From the NCBI GenBank assembly GCA_018105865.1, contig CM030834.1, forward strand, positions 21,625,922 through 21,689,921: a stretch of DNA of 64,000 nt, in the 5' to 3' direction. Source of the DNA: Metaphire vulgaris. Its lineage: Eukaryota; Annelida; Clitellata; Crassiclitellata; Megascolecidae. The notes below the pieces were generated by a model. That model was not told the origin of the DNA. It ran no database searches and saw nothing but the letters and a program-made list of their open reading frames with translations. The translations under genes were made by a program, and so were the position numbers. Shown piece by piece: positions 60,541-64,000 of the stretch (position 1 is its first letter; each line of letters begins with the position of its first letter).

Positions 60541-62637
60541 CTAAAGAGCACGTTTTCCTGCGCTCTTACAATTCGACATTACGACAAAAGCTTTAAGCAG
60601 CGGACTGTTCGCCTTTGGGTCGCTGTGGGTTTTCATGACCGCGTTCGTCACAACGGTGTCGACGTACTGCCCGGGATCGTGTTCCATCGCGTGCTTCAGC
60701 TGCGCCTCGGTCTGCTCGGAAAACTCCTTCTTGATGATCCAGACGATGTGTTCGATGAAGGTCGGCAGGATGTGGTTCTTCAGTTCGAACTCGCCTCGTT
60801 CCATGATCTCGTCCTTCAGTCTTTCGTCGCTGCTGTCGCGGATCAGGCTGCGCAGTTTGTACCGGATGGCGGTGTAAAGGCTCTGGACGATATCGGTGGC
60901 GAACGTCTTCAGCGTCTCCTCGGCCTCCGGGTCGATAACTAGGTCTTGCAGGGCGCCGTGTTGTTGTCGTTGTTGCTGCTGCTTTTGTTGTTTATCGTCC
61001 GTTCTGTCCGATTCGTGGCTTGTTAGTTCCTTTCTTTTATTGGGCGTCGCCTTTACCACGTTGTCCGTTTTCTTGTGTTGATTTGCGCTTTTCGTCGCGC
61101 ACTGTTTGTCTGAATCTACTTTCGACGCGTGCTCTTTGCCTCCTCCTCCTCCGCCTCCACTTCCTCCTCCTCCTCCTCCTCCTCCTCCTCCTCCTCCGTC
61201 GTCTGAGTCATGGCCGCTCGAGTTCGATTTGTTCAGCGCCGAAACGTCTTCTTTCGGATGAGCCGACGACGGAGGTGCCGAGTGGAATTTTATCGTTTCC
61301 GTCTTCTCGATGTAGAGCACGCTCTGCTTTCCAGACTGCAGCGCTGGCGGTTGCTGCTGCTGCTGCTGCTGCTGCGGCTGTTGGTGGAGGAGGACGTGGT
61401 GGCGGACGGCGGCCTTCTTCTTGCGCTTCGACTCGTGCAGTTTGGAACCACCTGATTCCGACGACGTGCTTCCAGTGCTGGTGTGGGTCGAACTGTCCGA
61501 CGCGCCGGACGTACTTTGTTCGCTCGAATCGTCCTCGGTCGCTTTCTTCGCTTCGGTAGGCCTGTCTTCGTCCGTCGTCGCTAATTTGTCCGCTTTGACG
61601 TCCGCCTTGTCCTTGTCCGGCGGCGCCTTTTTGGCCGGCGATTTCTTAGCGTCGCCAGCCGACGTCCCGCTACCTGCACGGTCATTGGAGGCGCTGTCGC
61701 TGCTTTGACCGGTCGTCCCCACTGCCGCTGCCCCAACCGGAACCGTCGGATGTTCTGGTTTGTCCTTGTCCTTCGGCTCCTTGCCTCTGTAATTGCTCTT
61801 CGGAGGAGGAGTTTTGGCGACGTCCGGCTTTGTTTTATGTGCCGACAAGGTGATTGGAAGAGACAGCGAACTTCCTCCTTTCTTACCGGCCGACGAAGTA
61901 GCAGCCTTGCCTTTGCCCTCGTCCGGTTGCTTTTTCCTCTTTCCAGCTGGATGCGTGGTGCCGTCGGTGTTCTCGTCATGACGTTCACGCTCAAGGTCCA
62001 GCTTGACCTTGCGGATAAAATCCTGTATGATCTGGCCGGCGATCTGTCTCATCATCTCCACAGATTCGTTTTTTCTGTCGTCTTCGGTCGGCTGAATGTT
62101 GTCCCACAGTTGGTTCCAGAAGTGGTCCGCGTTGGTCGTCGTCGACGCCTGCGCCCTGAGCGATCGAGCACAGCTCGGTCTTCGCTCGAGGCGACCGAGA
62201 CCGGTTCCGAAGGGCGAGGTCGTCGCGCCGTCGCAAACGTCTCTTTTGTACGCCGTCGCCGTCTTGAAGCTCAACGGTCGCCGTACGGACGGCGACGCTC
62301 GCACGCCGACCCGGCGACAGTCGCTCGACCGGATCCTGACCGGGGCCGGATCGTACTCGCGCCACTTCAGAAATTCGCACGGGTCGTCGTCGTCGTCGTC
62401 GTTTGAGATGCCGACGTTGCAGCGCCACTCGCGCCGCGAATCGGCCGCCGCTGAGTTCGACTTGTACGACGAAAATCGATCGTCTGCCCCTCCTCTCAGA
62501 ACGAGGCCGTTGCATTCGTCCGACAGGCAGCGGTGCAGCTCTCTGGCGGCGGCGATGGCCCCGTCGACGGTCCGTTTCGCGAAGGCCAGTTTCGACGGTC
62601 GGAACAACGTAGGTACGTCGAGGCATTTCGGCTGCAC
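60541..62637 (-). CDS. Unrecognised low-complexity protein gene
   Basis: A 698-codon open frame with strong CG-rich codon usage. The first codon of this span is GTG, not ATG, and the frame stays open upstream to an in-frame stop near 63020 without any ATG, so the true N-terminus lies further 5'. Two regions look folded: residues about 171-220 (DHFWNQLWDNIQP then MMRQIAGQIIQDFIRKVKLDL) and the last 130 residues (FATDIVQSLYTAIRYKLRSL, FELKNHILPTFIEHIVWII). Between them is a 350-residue linker with Lys/Ser/Asp-rich sequence, a Gln run (about residue 420) and a long Gly run (about 490). Both folded regions contain an amphipathic helix that resembles an A-kinase-anchor RII-binding site. No family is recognised with certainty. 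Confidence 0.7.
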   Translation of the reverse strand: MQPKCLDVPTLFRPSKLAFAKRTVDGAIAAARELHRCLSDECNGLVLRGGADDRFSSYKSNSAAADSRREWRCNVGISNDDDDDDPCEFLKWREYDPAPVRIRSSDCRRVGVRASPSVRRPLSFKTATAYKRDVCDGATTSPFGTGLGRLERRPSCARSLRAQASTTTNADHFWNQLWDNIQPTEDDRKNESVEMMRQIAGQIIQDFIRKVKLDLERERHDENTDGTTHPAGKRKKQPDEGKGKAATSSAGKKGGSSLSLPITLSAHKTKPDVAKTPPPKSNYRGKEPKDKDKPEHPTVPVGAAAVGTTGQSSDSASNDRAGSGTSAGDAKKSPAKKAPPDKDKADVKADKLATTDEDRPTEAKKATEDDSSEQSTSGASDSSTHTSTGSTSSESGGSKLHESKRKKKAAVRHHVLLHQQPQQQQQQQQPPALQSGKQSVLYIEKTETIKFHSAPPSSAHPKEDVSALNKSNSSGHDSDDGGGGGGGGGGGGSGGGGGGGKEHASKVDSDKQCATKSANQHKKTDNVVKATPNKRKELTSHESDRTDDKQQKQQQQRQQHGALQDLVIDPEAEETLKTFATDIVQSLYTAIRYKLRSLIRDSSDERLKDEIMERGEFELKNHILPTFIEHIVWIIKKEFSEQTEAQLKHAMEHDPGQYVDTVVTNAVMKTHSDPKANSPLLKAFVVMSNCKSAGKRAL

Positions 62638-63044
<407 letters not shown>

Positions 63045-63514
63045 ATTTTGCAGTAAAATGATTCACAGTATAGATCGATAGGTCGTGTTTCTTATAGTCG
63101 CTGCTGTGAGGTCGGGTTCGTCGTGGTGCGGTTTAATTCAGTCGGCGCTTTCCTAGAACCGATTCTCATCTGTGATGCTGCTGCTGCTATTTTTCCCGAT
63201 AGTGTCGCTGCTGAAATGAAAGTTGACAGATTTAGAATTTTAGACCGCGCTTTAGTGGACCACAAAGTAGGCTAAATAAACCGTGAGGAAAAATTAGGCC
63301 TACACAAATTGCGTCGTTGAGGTTTCGGAAGAAAGAAAAAGCGAATAAAGGCCATAGTCAACTGACTTCGGGGAAATTTAGCGACCGACAGCTGCAGACG
63401 TCTGCAAATTGCGCGCGAAAACGGAAATAATTGATAAAAATCTGGCAAAACTCGCTATCGGCAACGTTTGGAACTTACTACAAAAAATCAATTGGCCTCA
63501 CTCGATAATTAACA
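63045..63514. promoter_or_regulatory. 5' flank of right-hand gene
   Basis: This sequence lies upstream of the minus-strand gene. It includes a GCTGCTGCTG run near 63176-63190 and a TAGGCCTA at about 63296. No defined promoter element is recognised. Confidence 0.3.
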
Positions 63515-63759
63515 ATTGAATGGCTGGGTGGAATAAGGAGGTAACTGTATCCGACCCCCCCCCAATGATTTGAGTATCAATAACAATAGGAGGGGTAACT
63601 GCATTTACGTCCTCATTTCACCGGACCCCTCAACTGATATTTTCACCACTAAGGGGGTAACTGCGTTTACTTCCTTATTCCTCTGGGCCCTTCAATTGAC
63701 AACCTCACCATTAAGGTGGTAACTGCATTTAACTCGTTATTCCACCCATCCATTCAATT
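63515..63759 (+). mobile_element. MITE with GGGTGGAAT termini, copy 2
   Basis: A nearly full-length relative of 10979-11213. The ends read ATTGAATGGCTGGGTGGAAT and, in reverse, ATTGAATGGATGGGTGGAAT. The interior keeps the four GGTAACTGCATTTAC-like motifs. It is inserted upstream of the right-hand gene. Confidence 0.85.
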
Positions 63760-64000
63760 AGGCCCAAGATTGTCTTGTTTATTGTTACCATCTCATTCAA
63801 CGATACTAAAACATGCGCGTCTTAGCTATTAAAAAAGGCTTAGCGAAAAAGCAGTGGGGGTCGGATCACGCTCGCCCAAAAAAGTGTTATACCTCTTTCC
63901 CCACCGCTTTCTGAAAAAAACTGAACACTGCTACAGACCGGCCAATCATCAATACATTCTAGCTAACCGGTAGATCACGCTTCGAATTTCTTCGACACAA
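63760..64000. other. Right-edge sequence
   Basis: About 240 bp with no recognised feature. Confidence 0.4.

Noticed and set aside
61705..62406. Plus-strand open frame of 233 codons
   Set aside because: It is antisense to the CG-rich minus-strand gene at 60541-62637. Its Arg-rich composition is what the opposite strand of such a gene produces.

Overview
The window is eukaryotic nuclear DNA, most likely from a marine invertebrate. Genes have many small exons with GT-AG introns, noncoding DNA is AT-rich, and microsatellites, SINE/LINE fragments and MITE-like inverted-repeat elements are dense. I lean towards a deuterostome such as an echinoderm or hemichordate, because the proteins resemble vertebrate orthologues closely and the palindrome TAGGCCTA is very common. 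That placement is an impression, not a result.

Layout. 1-3086: the 5' end of a BICC1 (Bicaudal-C) gene on the minus strand; only coding exon 1 (2774-3086) is recognised and the gene continues off the left edge. 4979-11512: complete PSMD12 (26S proteasome lid subunit Rpn5) on the plus strand, 11 coding exons, 453 aa. 12602 to about 52300: one large minus-strand gene for a TTC6-like tetratricopeptide-repeat protein of about 2,000 aa. I can chain 49 coding exons with matching intron phases at every junction except one. It converges tail-to-tail on PSMD12. 53177-56987: a 203-bp satellite with 15 monomers in six blocks, separated by five copies of the same truncated LINE tail. 56988-57850: remains of a CR1/L2-type LINE split by a nested DNA element. 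58154-60170: a compact non-autonomous LTR retroelement with two LTRs of about 305-309 bp, a primer-binding-site-like start, a polypurine tract and no reverse transcriptase. 60541-62637 (possibly to 63044): a minus-strand gene for an unrecognised low-complexity protein of about 700-840 aa, with a long CCG/GGC tract at or near its 5' end.

The three recognised genes have no obvious shared pathway. BICC1 is an RNA-binding regulator, PSMD12 is a proteasome subunit, and TTC6 is a TPR scaffold of poorly known function. BICC1 and PSMD12 are divergent and share a CpG-richer intergenic region of about 1.9 kb.

The unusual content is in the repeats: the higher-order satellite with a co-amplified LINE tail, the LTR element carrying a Ser/Ala/Pro/Thr-rich internal region, several MITE families present twice, and the unrecognised right-hand gene. 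No prokaryotic features, CRISPR arrays or rRNA genes are present. I found no functional tRNA gene; two tRNA-like promoter regions belong to SINEs.
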